Source: Lutjanus erythropterus (lineage: Eukaryota; Chordata; Actinopteri; Lutjaniformes; Lutjanidae). Taken from it: 64,000 nt of DNA. The notes beneath the pieces were generated by a model. That model saw nothing but the letters and a program-made list of their open reading frames with translations. It searched no databases and was not told the DNA's origin. A program made the position numbers and the translations under genes. Positions 13,503 to 23,700 of this stretch are shown in pieces (within the stretch, counting starts at the first letter, position 1; the number at the start of each line of letters is the position of its first letter). Where the stretch lies: NCBI GenBank assembly GCA_020091685.1, contig CM034597.1, positions 31,112,388 to 31,176,387 of the forward strand, given 5' to 3'.

Positions 13503-15226
13503 CAGTTGATTTCAAAATCACAGCTTGATTGAACCATCAGCACATGTACTACATTGTTTCCTATTAGTAGTAAATGATAAAATACAGTGGTTTGCTGACA
13601 ACTAACTAATGTAAAATGACAATTACGCTATACACCAGGAAATGTTGTTTTCTACATGTATGTAGTTGGTAGCCATCTGAGAACACTGGGGCACAGCTGC
13701 TGTAGAACTGACATAAGCACTGAATGGAGACATGGTGCCAAACTCAAAAGAAATAGAAGTCAATGAAATGTGAGAAACTTGTGAGAATCAACAGAATCTC
13801 TTAACATGTTCAACTCACTGGAAGTAAAACCACAATCAAGATGAAACTATTGCTCAAAAGACTTTGTTTGACCCAAAGAGCTACCTGATTGCAAATCAAA
13901 CTGAGGGCGTTTGAAATATTTTGAGCTGACATTGACTCAAATAACACAGTGAGACATGTAGATGTTATTGGCATGTGGCTTGCAGGTATAAGAGGTTGTA
14001 TCATATTGCATCATGCATACAATCCTGTCACCTGGAAGAAGCAAAAGAAAGGCCAACTGTGCCCTCTTAGGGAGGCTGCTGTGTGTGAAGACACCAAAAC
14101 TAATCAGTGGGTCTGTGTTTTCTTTGGCTCTTTACAGATAAATGCTACATCACACACAGACATAACCTCTTTGGTAGAAAACATTCAGTAACAGAAGATA
14201 GCATTGATCTGACTGTGCCATATTTGTCGTGGAAAATCTAGAGGACATAGTGGATATGTGAATGATTGGATAGATGCAAATAGTGGTGCTCAAAACACAA
14301 GTCAAAGCAATGATTTTGTGTAAAAATGACCATCAAAATTGAAATTTTTTTTTACTAATTTTTAATATGAGTTAGTAATACACTAATCATTTGACTAATT
14401 GTGACCAATTTGGGCCAGGTTTGGTGGAAAGGTCAGGAGTTCCTGAAGGATTTGTTTAGGAATGTAAGGTTTTTAAATGAGTGATGGGCAGTTGATGAGT
14501 TATTGGCTAAAACATTTTATGATAGTGTTAACAAATGGCTGTTGGGTGTAATTCTTATTAACTAGGGACTGTAATTGTAGCCTGTGAAGTTTAGCTGCTG
14601 TATAGTGGCTGAGATCCACACACTTGTAAGAGGGAGAGAGGGGAAGGCATATAAAGGAGATTAATGAAAAATAACAACATGGTTCCAGCATTTCCATAAC
14701 TCTCCAGATTAACCATGTAATGTTATTTACCATGGATGAGCATTTGGTTGACAGCTCATTAAAGACTAGATTCTCAAACTGTGGTACGAGCAGCACGCAA
14801 GTTCTCTCTAGTGGTATGCAGGGGAATTGCAAAAATATATCTATATTTTTTTAATTAAATGAATTTAAAAACATATAATACAATCAAAACACAACTAAAT
14901 CTTAAATGAAATATATAAAATATGAGATCAGTGAAATGTAATTTAAAATAAGTTTTGTCTTTCCTGCATTTTTGTTTCAACATCAGCCTGCTATGTAGTC
15001 ACAGTCATGCACGTGTCATCTGTGACGTGTGCTGTGTGTTAAAAAACACCGCAATAGTGGCTCCTAACAGGAACTATCACAAAGAGAAGTACAAATCAGG
15101 AGGAGAATATTTCAAGCAGCCATTGAAAATTAAGTGGATTGAACAGTGAATTGAGCAGAACTGCTAGTGTAGTAGTGTAGTGCTTGTGTACTCCAAGGGG
15201 CGGAAGCAGCTGAGGTGATAAAGTGA
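13503..15226. other. noncoding, presumed zc3h3 intron
   Basis: AT-rich with no recognisable exon, RNA gene or full repeat. The frame at 14500-14832 on the minus strand has no domain or splice support. Confidence 0.45.
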
Positions 15227-15556
15227 GTAAATATCACAATATTTTTGACCAAATACGTCAATATTGCAACAATAATGCAGGGATGAATTTTAGTGCCTTC
15301 ACAAAATGTTAAACCAATGAGATTTTTTGATAAATTATCATCAGTAATATGGACACAGTGACTAAATGTGTAAAGGCAAATAACAGCTAGAACAGTCTGG
15401 TACGTTAAAAATTACAGCACTTTACTGTGATGCAGCCTTTGAAACCAGGAAAAGACACTTAAGTTATATCACGATATAACGACGTATCCAAACTCTATCA
15501 CGATATCTAGTCTCATATCACAACACAATATAATATTGATATATTGGCCAGCCCTA
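15227..15556. mobile_element. interspersed element with ATATCACGATAT ends
   Basis: It begins AATATCACAATATTTTTGAC and ends with repeated TATCACGATAT motifs followed by ATATTGGCCAGCCCTA. This is a common fish non-autonomous DNA-transposon pattern. Internal CAGCTAGAACAGTCTGGTA is also typical. Family name uncertain. Confidence 0.6.
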
Positions 15557-15873
15557 ATGGCATCTTATCTTATCTTGGCTTACTAATGGTATCTTATAAC
15601 AGTGGTAAGAAAACCTGTAACTGTGCTACAGGTATCAACAGAAACTGGAGACACCATATGAACAGGGTGAACAAGAGCAGGACTGAAATGTTTTTCATTC
15701 ATGAATGAAACAAAAAAAGGTAACGTAGTGATGAATTCCATTTTTTTAAAACTCATTAGTCATTTAGACATCAAAATAGGTAAAAATGTGGCCCAGCATT
15801 GAATAAAACTGAATGGAACAATACCTAACAATAATAATCTTGTAATGTAGTCTGCAGTGCGTGTTCTCCTTAC

Positions 15874-16046
15874 TTGTCCTTGAGATGGTGGGGGATAGAC
15901 GCCTCAACTTGTGTCTACCAAACGACACGAGCTCCCTGGAGGGTGTCCTCCTCACTCCTGCAGGACTCCTGGTTGAGCTGTGCATCCGGCCCCGCGGGGA
16001 GAACTTTACTGCTGATGGGCTGGTCACCTTCTCTGACCCACCGCCA
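15874..16046 (-). CDS. zc3h3: zc3h3 coding exon 3
   Basis: The exon is 173 nt between a GACCACAG acceptor and a GTAAGG donor. It continues the frame of exon 2 and encodes a basic Ser/Arg-rich stretch (SPRGRMHSSTRSPAGV, then FGRHKLRRLSPTI). This resembles the mammalian segment with HRLCRLPP that precedes the zinc fingers. It ends in phase 1. No following exon was identified to the left. Confidence 0.85.
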
Positions 16047-19000
16047 CTGTGGTCACAAGACAGAGGGCAAATAAGAACAGTGTAATCAGCAATACACTGG
16101 AGGCCACTTTAAGGCAAATGATACTGAGAAAAAGCTGTTTAATTCTTATACATACAAAGAACGGTGTGCAATACTTTGCTGCCACCTTGTGGCTAAGGAG
16201 ACACTAATAAAAAACTAATAGAAAACATAATTAGAGAAGATCAAGAGCTGAAACAGATCTTTTAAGTACAATGCAGGTTTGCAAGCTTTTCCAGCACCTT
16301 ATAGCGGTGGTGAATTTCATTTTTATATTCATGCTCAAACTGAAAGTTTCATGTTTCAAAATGTGTCATCTGTCTGTATGTGGACTTGGAATCCTATATA
16401 ACCTGTTTGAGACAATATAAAACAGTAAAACAATATAAATCAGTCAAACAATCACTAGTAAAATAACTCTGTTTTCAATTTGAAAAAATCTGATAAGTGA
16501 TCAGCTGTGCTGAGATTTTGTAGACATTGCAGCTCTTGATTAAATGAATAACAATTAATATTTGATAACTGCAAATAAATAAAACAATTTGTACAGGGGC
16601 ACATAAAAATTGACTCAAATTGATTTCTGACCCACCTGAAAAAAAAAAGAAACACTAACATTGAACTCTGATTGTACATCTGATCTTTTGTAAACAATGC
16701 ACTTCCACACTACTGAAGTTGCTTCCCTTTTTGGAACCAACTCCTCCACTGTAATTTTACCACTGTCATGATATGAATTGTTTTATCATGAAAAAATTCA
16801 TACAATACTTTGTGAATGACACAATATGGTTCACCTCCAGCATGAACCCTGTATTTCTTACCTACTAGCCGACTTCCTAATGATCTTCATCCTGCTGCGG
16901 AGCTTGAACCCTCCAGGGGAGGAGGAGGGCATCAGAACAGTACGTTGGGTAACAGATGGGGAAACAACAAGCCTTCCTTTCATTCCTCTGTTGCTTTTTT
17001 CTGACGTCCAGTAGAAAGCAGATCTACGACGGGCCACTGTTGCCCCTCCTGTCACTGCTGTAGAGGTACTCTGACCTCCAGCCTTCCAACGGTAACGACT
17101 ACTCGGAGAGGAGTTCGTAGATGAACCCTCAATTCCCTTTTTTATCCTAGGAGAAGGAGTGGGGGTTGCTTTGAGTTTCTTGGTGGTCTCTCCTCTCTCC
17201 AGAGCTCTCTGGGAAACAGTCAGGGCTTTGGGTGACAGTGGTTTTCGAGATGGTTTGGCTTGGGCTCCAGCACTGGAGGAGACCCATTTGTACTTGGAGG
17301 TCTTGGGGGCTACAGCGACCGGGCTCAGTTTTCGCGTTAACCTCTTGGCAGGGCTTCTCTTACTGAATGAGGAAGTGCTTCCAGTGGCAACTCCAGCTTT
17401 TGAGACTGACACTGGGGCAGCGACAGTCACAGCTTTGCCTGTGGGTGAGGAAACAGTGCTAGTTTGTTTAGGCTCCTCTCCTCCCACATTCTGGCTCTTT
17501 ACCCAGGTAAACTTTGATTTTTTGAGGAAAGACGCACTGACTTGGCCCTGGCTGGTGTGAGATGTGGGGTTAACAGAAGGTTGTTTTGACACTTTAGACA
17601 CAACAGAGAGAGGTGATGCGGTATTAGTAGATGTGAGAATGGCTGAAGTTGTTGTATTAATCATAAGTTTACTCTCTGTGCTGGTTTTGTGGTTGGCCTT
17701 GACTAAAGAGGGCGCCTCTGAAGAACCACTGGCTTTCTTTTCTGGCAGGACTACACACCTGCTTTCAGGTCTCTGTTGAAATCCTTGAGTCTGTCTATGA
17801 AGTGTTGTGCCTGTTGAGCTTGATTGAGACACAGCTGCCTCCGTTTTTCTGAGAGGGTCTGTGACACTGTTTATGAGTCCCTCTCTCTTCTGTTTAGAGA
17901 TCCCTGATGATAAAGTGGCAGTTTTGACTCCATCACTCGACTCTTCTCTGCTGTGGCTGGGCAGTGAGGTGCTGTGAGATATACTGTGGGAATCAGACTG
18001 ATGAACAGAGGAGGAGGTTGAAGCTGAGGGGTGTCCCAAAGAGGACTCGGGGTTCTTGTTTCTCAGGGAGTATATTTTCCTCCAACTTCCACGGCTCTGA
18101 GGCACATATATTCTCCCTCTGGAGCTGTGAGGGTGGATGGATGATGTATGAGGTGTGCTGTGACCTCTGGCTGATGTTAGAGCTCCTGGGTGCCTCTGCT
18201 CAACTCGTGGACATGGAGTGTCACCATGGATACTCTTATGATTATCGATGAGATCTGGGAAATTATAAATAGGTGTTATTTAATTGTACAATCACTTTTC
18301 TGACTAATAAACAAAAAGAAAACAGCTGAGTCTGAACCAGGAATGTGTCAGTGTGAAAGCTCTTTTAGCCTCAAACTACGATCTTGGCCTGGGGCTAACA
18401 ATGTTATTCCAAATTCTGAAACATGTCAGAGAAAAGAAAACACAAACTACAAAGATAGAATAAGAAAAGGAATCTTACCGTCACTGTAATAAAGCTATAA
18501 CTGTATAGTATAACAATTAGTCAAAATGTAAAGGTAACTACCTAAAAATGGGAACTGTGTATTCAGTTTCGGCAACAAACAGCTTGCTAGGCTGGCAAGC
18601 ACTTTTGAAGGTTAGCTAGTGTGGAGCCCTGAAAATCTATGCTAAGGAGCACTTGAACTGTTCTGATAATTGAATCAACATCTTAAACATTGTGTTGTTC
18701 TTTTCTTTTAATTTGTGAGCCTCGCGATTTGTGTCCTCGGTACAGTGTCATATAACGCTAGCTAAATACCGCCAGATGCAAGTATAAAAAATCTGTTCTT
18801 TACGCTAACGCTAGTTTGTTAGGTGAACCGACCGTTAAGCTAATGTTATATGTTACCGATGAAGAATCTCCCGCTGTGTTGTTATGACAACGAGCAGAAA
18901 AGTGAAACGGCTGAACTATTAACCTGTTGACAGCATAAACAGCCAACTAGCTATTAAGAGCAAATGAAAATTGAATACAGAGTATATTCCCCAACGCTAG

Positions 19001-19255
19001 CCATGTCGACACGCAATACATTATGAACGTTAACGTTAGATAAAGGCACCAAAGTCTTTTCTAACGGTTAACGTTCATTTTTAAAATGCCGCTACTTCAA
19101 AAGGCGGGTCCCACACCAATATGACTGCTCGAAATTTAGAAGGCGCAATAATCAATTTCTGACCTCCCTGCTAACAATAAACTGTCGACATTAAACAAAA
19201 TATATTTACTTTGTAGAAGTTCAATTTGCCTCTTCAGCGCTTCTCTCTCCTCCAT
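15874..19255 (-). CDS. zc3h3: zinc finger CCCH-type containing 3, N-terminal half (three exons, gene continues off the left edge)
   Basis: ZC3H3 is a nuclear CCCH zinc-finger protein linked to polyadenylation and mRNA export (family knowledge). The coding exons on the minus strand are 19255-19210, 18254-16862 and 16046-15874. All have GT/AG borders, and phases 1 and 2 match across the joins, giving about 537 residues. The start MEEREALKRQIELLQ resembles the mammalian start. It is followed by SWRKIYSLRNK (about residues 71-81) and a Ser/Thr/Lys-rich low-complexity region. Aromatic-x-Trp boxes lie near residues 262-268 (SKFTWVK), 334-341 (SKYKWVSS), 400-408 (SRYRWKAG) and 427-433 (SAFYWTS), then a basic block FKLRSRMKIIRK at about 465-476. 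The five C-terminal CCCH fingers are not seen in the window, so the gene is partial. It is divergently paired with the CYLD-like gene. Confidence 0.92.
16047..16861. other. zc3h3 intron 2
   Basis: AT-rich intron of 815 bp. It contains the short 'GCTGCCACCTTGTGGC' motif frequent in fish repeats (about 16179-16194), and otherwise nothing recognised. Confidence 0.7.
16862..18254 (-). CDS. zc3h3: zc3h3 large coding exon 2
   Basis: The exon is 1393 nt, bounded by a TTTCCCAG acceptor and a GTAAGA donor. The frame is open from the acceptor, so the true reading extends about 50 codons upstream of the first internal Met at 18105. It carries SWRKIYSLRNK, the four aromatic-x-Trp boxes and the basic FKLRSRMKIIRK block. 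Mid-exon composition is Ser/Thr/Lys-rich, typical of a disordered nuclear protein. Confidence 0.92.
18255..19209. other. zc3h3 intron 1
   Basis: Intron of 955 bp with many GCTAACGTTAGC-like palindromic words near the promoter and one imperfect hairpin at 19023-19078. Confidence 0.75.
19023..19078. repeat. inverted repeat (18-nt arms)
   Basis: ATGAACGTTAACGTTAGA at 19023-19040 is the reverse complement of 19060-19078 except for one extra G, with a 19-bp loop. It lies in zc3h3 intron 1 about 180 bp from the start codon. Confidence 0.85.
19210..19255 (-). CDS. zc3h3: zc3h3 coding exon 1
   Basis: The start codon is at 19255-19253 and 15 codons plus one base precede a GTAAAT donor at 19209. The encoded MEEREALKRQIELLQ is the conserved short amphipathic start of the family. 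The next exon completes the split codon and continues with NLIDNHKSIHGDTP, as in mammals (LIDDYKTLHG). Confidence 0.88.
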
Positions 19256-19925
19256 GTTTACGACTAACTCATTCGTCATCAAATAGAGACGAAAATAGGC
19301 TCTTGCGGATGACGTGTTTCATATCGTTCAATCAGAGAACGCGGTCTATGAGGGTGTCCGGTGTAGTTTGTCCCTCAGCGCGGTCTTACAGGTTAGAAGT
19401 TCATGGGATACGACCATCAATTTCTTTGGTTTTTCGACAGGACTAATGGGTAGAATTTTATGGAGACTCACATGTTCAGTATTAATCACACGAATAAGAT
19501 GGTATGAACACAACAATAATCAATAATTCACAACAAAGACAAACTATCCAATGTAACCCTAATTTGGAAATTGTTAGTTTTGTGTTTATTCGGCTGACTG
19601 AATTTGAAGCAGGTCATTTTTATTTACAAAATATTTTTTAAATGTTCTGGTTTCACGTTCTTAAAACCGTCTGCATTGTCTGTAAGACTGTACTGAGGGG
19701 CTTAATTTCCCTCAGCGTTATCGTTCGACTTGCCGTTAGCTGTCAACTCGTTTGAAAACAACAGCGTCACAAAATCTTCCTGTTTGCGTTTCATAACTTT
19801 AATTAGCTCAAAAAAGAAGTACATTATTACCAATAAGTTGCTTATGTAGTTTAAAACCTCAAACTGCCATTTCCACTAGAATGGTGTGTAACGCTGGTGA
19901 CGCCGCTGTGAAATAAAATGAAAGG
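19256..19925. promoter_or_regulatory. divergent promoter between zc3h3 and the CYLD-like gene
   Basis: About 650 bp separate the zc3h3 start codon from the presumed 5' exon of the CYLD-like gene, with no TATA box seen for either. A head-to-head arrangement this tight implies a shared or bidirectional promoter. Transcription starts are not determinable from sequence alone. Confidence 0.6.
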
Positions 19926-19935
19926 GGAAGTGAAA
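19926..19935 (+). promoter_or_regulatory. ETS/IRF composite element (EICE) in an ISRE-like stretch
   Basis: GGAAGTGAAA fits GGAANNGAAA exactly, the PU.1/IRF composite site. It sits inside GAAAGGGGAAGTGAAACT (from 19920), which also resembles an interferon-stimulated response element. It lies about 60 bp before the likely donor of the noncoding first exon of the CYLD-like gene. Occupancy is inference. Confidence 0.5.
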
Positions 19936-19994
19936 CTTAAAGCAGAGAGGAGGTAAAACAGAAAGCGAACTCCGAAGTTGCTTAACAAGTGAAG
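19936..19994 (+). other. cyldl: likely 5' UTR exon of the CYLD-like gene (end only)
   Basis: A donor GAAG|GTAACG at 19994/19995 pairs with a pyrimidine-rich CTGTACAG acceptor at 20288, giving a 294-nt intron in the 5' UTR. The 5' boundary of this exon is not determined. An unspliced leader through this interval is the alternative. Confidence 0.4.
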
Positions 19995-20318
19995 GTAACG
20001 CAAACTTTGCCACAAATATTTGAGAAAGTAAGGGAAAGGAGCTAAACTAACGTTATTCTAGATTAATGTTGTTTCATTAACGTTACATTTAACGACTGTT
20101 TTGATTTCTGTCTGACGTGACAGTTGGTGACTGTTGCTGTGTTCTGTGTTGAAGCTAGTTAGCGCGCTAGGTTGAGTTTTGTTTACAAAATTGATATGGG
20201 CTTATTGTTACTGTAGTAACACGTGTGTGTACACTGTTTCTCTGTGTGTGTGTATGTGTGTGTACTGTGTTTATGTGTCTCTGTACAGTATCCTGCTACA
20301 TCTCCTGGCCTTAGGAAA

Positions 20319-20741
20319 ATGGCATCAACAGACTACCTGTACTTCATCATAACAAGAAAACCTGAATACCCAACACACGCCAATGTTGGCCGCTTATGCT
20401 ACAGTAACAAAAGAACATCTCATTCTTTCAAAAAGGTGACTGTCTTTATCATAGGCTCACATTCACCATTAAGCTATAATATAGACATGAGTTGCCTGGA
20501 GGAGCTGAGTGAAAAGGAAGCAGAGCTACTGCAGGCCCTGTCTGATGATGCAGAGAGGCTGAAGTGGGTCAGAGAGAGGAGAGATGAACTTCGAGCAGCA
20601 TTGGAGCTCACTGAGGGTACTGAAGTGATTGTGGACGAAGGAGGAGAGAAGCTCAGAGGCATCATTCGCTACATTGGAAGACTGACAAAATCATCATATT
20701 CCGTTCCGTTATCAGGAACTTTCTTTGGCATTGAACTGCAG
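20319..20741 (+). CDS. cyldl: CYLD-like coding exon 1: N-terminus and first half of CAP-Gly 1
   Basis: The exon begins after the acceptor at 20288 and the start codon has a good context (GAAAATGG). It encodes 141 residues: [14 protein letters not shown], an acidic/basic helical stretch ([19 protein letters not shown]), then [11 protein letters not shown] and GTFFGIELQ, the first half of a CAP-Gly fold. The donor is CAG|GTGGGG. An upstream in-frame extension is open but is a CA/GT-rich leader without similarity. Confidence 0.9.
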
Positions 20742-23700
20742 GTGGGGCTTTAAAGTGTTATTGAAACCAAAATTTGTGTTTTCCCCTGTTGGTATCAGTT
20801 CATGCACATACAATAGTTTTGGTTTCATATGCTTAGGTTTAGAGATATGCATCTCTAAATGTAGATGCATGGTGGAGGTAAATGTGTTTTGACTAAACAG
20901 AATTGCAAACATACAGTTACATATGGTGTTTTGCACCTTATATTTGGAAAAAGTGTGCCTCTCAATTTGAATTAGTCCTTCAGACTTTCTCCCGATACAA
21001 CATGTGAACAGTTTGTTTTGCTTGATTTTGTAAAATCCGCAGAGACTGTGTGGCTGTGAACAGTTTTTATTGGAACTACTTTCTACACACATTGCATTTG
21101 TGGTGCTCACATCACAGAAAAATTACATTTTAAAAATTTGGCAGTGACATCTCTGTCCTGAAGCTGACAGAAATGTCTGTGTTATTCAGAATAATTCACA
21201 GAATAGACTGTTAAGGTTTCATAGGAAATATGTCTTGGGTCAAAACCAGCTCAGTGGAATTTCACAGAATAGACTGTTAAGGTTTCATAGGAAATATGTC
21301 TTGGGTCAAAACCAGCTCAGTGGAATGGTGCATGAAGAAAACACTAATATATAATTAACAATTAACTGCAGTACAGATTAGACACAGATATATGTGAGAT
21401 AGATGTGAAACACTAACACCAATGCATAGTTAATTGTTAAAACTTAAAACTGTGCTGCTTAGTCCATAATTTGGCCACAACACTGTATTATGTGTTTATA
21501 ATTGAAAATTAAATATTTTTGTAATTTGAGTGAATCGAGCCTTTATATCGGTTGCCTGTGCAGATTCATTTGCGGAGGTATTGAACTGAGAGTGTAAGTG
21601 ATATTGATTCAGGGAGGCTGCTATTCTTCTCTCCTCAGGGATCAGACAAGGGAAAGGGGAAGACTGATGGGTCCTACCAATATCAGTCCTTCTTCCATTG
21701 TGCCAAAGATTGTGGCATTTTTGCCCCATTCTCCAGAGTCAGGCCACTGACTCCCAGCTCCTTGTCACCCCTTGTCCATGAGCCCTCCCCACAGCCAGAC
21801 ACAGAGGACCTATCCTTAGGAGATAGAGTCACTTACTTCATCGATAATAAATGTCGACATGGGATGGTGATAGGTGTGGAGGAAAGGAGTGGACAACATT
21901 TTGTTCTGATCTCAACGGTAAGTAATATTTTGCTTATTTTATTTCTCAATAGAGTTTAAGTTACAGTCCTCACGATTTCAGTCATGGTTGATTTGGTGAC
22001 ACCTAGTTACTGGTGGTAAAAGCAAATGTGCTTTATTCTAGAGGTAGCAAAATAACTATTGTCATTTTAATAAAGAAGGCAATAATTGGCCTTTTTCCAT
22101 CATTCTGTGAGCAACTGTGACCTCATTTTATGCTGCACACGGCAGGAGTGAACAGCAGGATAGAGTGAAAGAAGTTTGTCACCTGGCTGAGCAGCTGCAG
22201 GTGTGCAGCCTGTCGCCGGCTGCTCCTGACTGTTTCATTCTCCCTGACATATTTCAAACTGATCTGCTGTCAGAAAATGCTGAAAATTATTGTTGTTTTG
22301 TTTTGCAAATGCAGTTTTGATGAGCAATAATAGTCAGTGCTTATCTGAGTGAACACATTGCACATTTGACCACAGTACTTAATAATAAAAGTCAACTTGT
22401 GTTTTACCAGTGAAATGCTTTTAATGTGGTGCTAAGGAAGTAAGAAATGTTTGGTTTGCATCAGGCAGCAATCTCAGAACCAATCGGCTACCATCTGACA
22501 ACAATTTAGCATTCTTCATTCATATGCAGATATCAGTTTATAGAGGTTACATCAGCAGTAACTTGCAGCATTTTTTTCTGTGAGTGTCATTACAGACAAC
22601 TGGTTCCTAATACTGCAAATAAACATTGCATTACTCTTCCATTAGTTGGCCGTATGCTCAATTACCACAATTGTGACAGATATGGACCTTAAAGATACTT
22701 ATTTAAATTAAAATTCTCTAGATTGTTACTTTCAACATGATGTTTTCCTCCTTAAAATGATGCCTTAAAATACAATACTTTTTATTTATTTATTTTTGCA
22801 GTGGTGAAAAATTTAACAACTTGTTGCCAAGCTAATTTGCTAGCATTTTGCTAACAGATGTTTTACAGGTCTGCCGACCATCTTCAAAATTTGCTTTTCT
22901 TTTCAACATAGACAAGCGTAGCATGCAGTGTAGAGCACATTTCTAAGTACAGGAAACAGGACATTCAAAATTTGGCAGAAGTTCAGCTTTGTACCAGGCT
23001 TACTCAATTGTTGGAACACAACAAAAAGGGGTGGAATTTAGGAAGGGTCGATAGTTTTTGCCCAAGTCCTTCATAGCGTCAAACACCATGCTGTGATAGT
23101 TTGTATCCTTCGGATTCAACCTTCAGATTCAAAAATTAGATTTACCACCTTTTTGGTGTTAGCGTATCCCTCCATAAAGCATTGATACATTTTCTTTCTT
23201 GCTGTTTTCAGGACACAGATGAGAATGGAAAGAGAGGCGGTGAGATTGAAGTGTCACTAAATTTGGTTGCTAAGGGGGAGGTGCCTGCAGGTTTGAGCAA
23301 CTCTTGACATGATGAAGTGTGAAGCTTTTTCCTACATTTGTGATAAATCTGACCCAAACATATTCTTCTGTGTAGAGCCAGAGAACATGGTCCTCGATAC
23401 ACCGCCAGAGGAATTAAACACACAAAGTCTGTACATGGGTCTGAGTTTGGACTCTCTGGTCGAGGTGACTTTGGGTGAAGGCAATTCATATGGGATCATC
23501 CGTTGGATCGGCAATCTACCTGGTCGACAGGAGATCATGGCTGGACTAGAGCTGGTAATATTTATACTGACTCTTATTGAAATAAATAATATGTAAAATT
23601 ATGTATCATCTATTTGGAAAAATCTTCTAGGTATGCTGTTCGTTCACTTTTTGTCACAGGTCATTGTTTATAGAGACTGAAAGCCATTACCGATCATTAC

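Noticed and set aside
1..15873. Search for the zc3h3 CCCH zinc-finger exons on the minus strand
   Set aside because: No C-x8-C-x5-C-x3-H frame with splice sites was seen. They probably lie beyond the left edge, although a short exon could have been missed by eye.
17159..17779. Plus-strand frames of 133 and 71 codons
   Set aside because: They are antisense shadows of zc3h3 exon 2, which has clear family similarity on the other strand.
20474..20665. Minus-strand Ser-rich frame
   Set aside because: Antisense shadow of CYLD-like coding exon 1.
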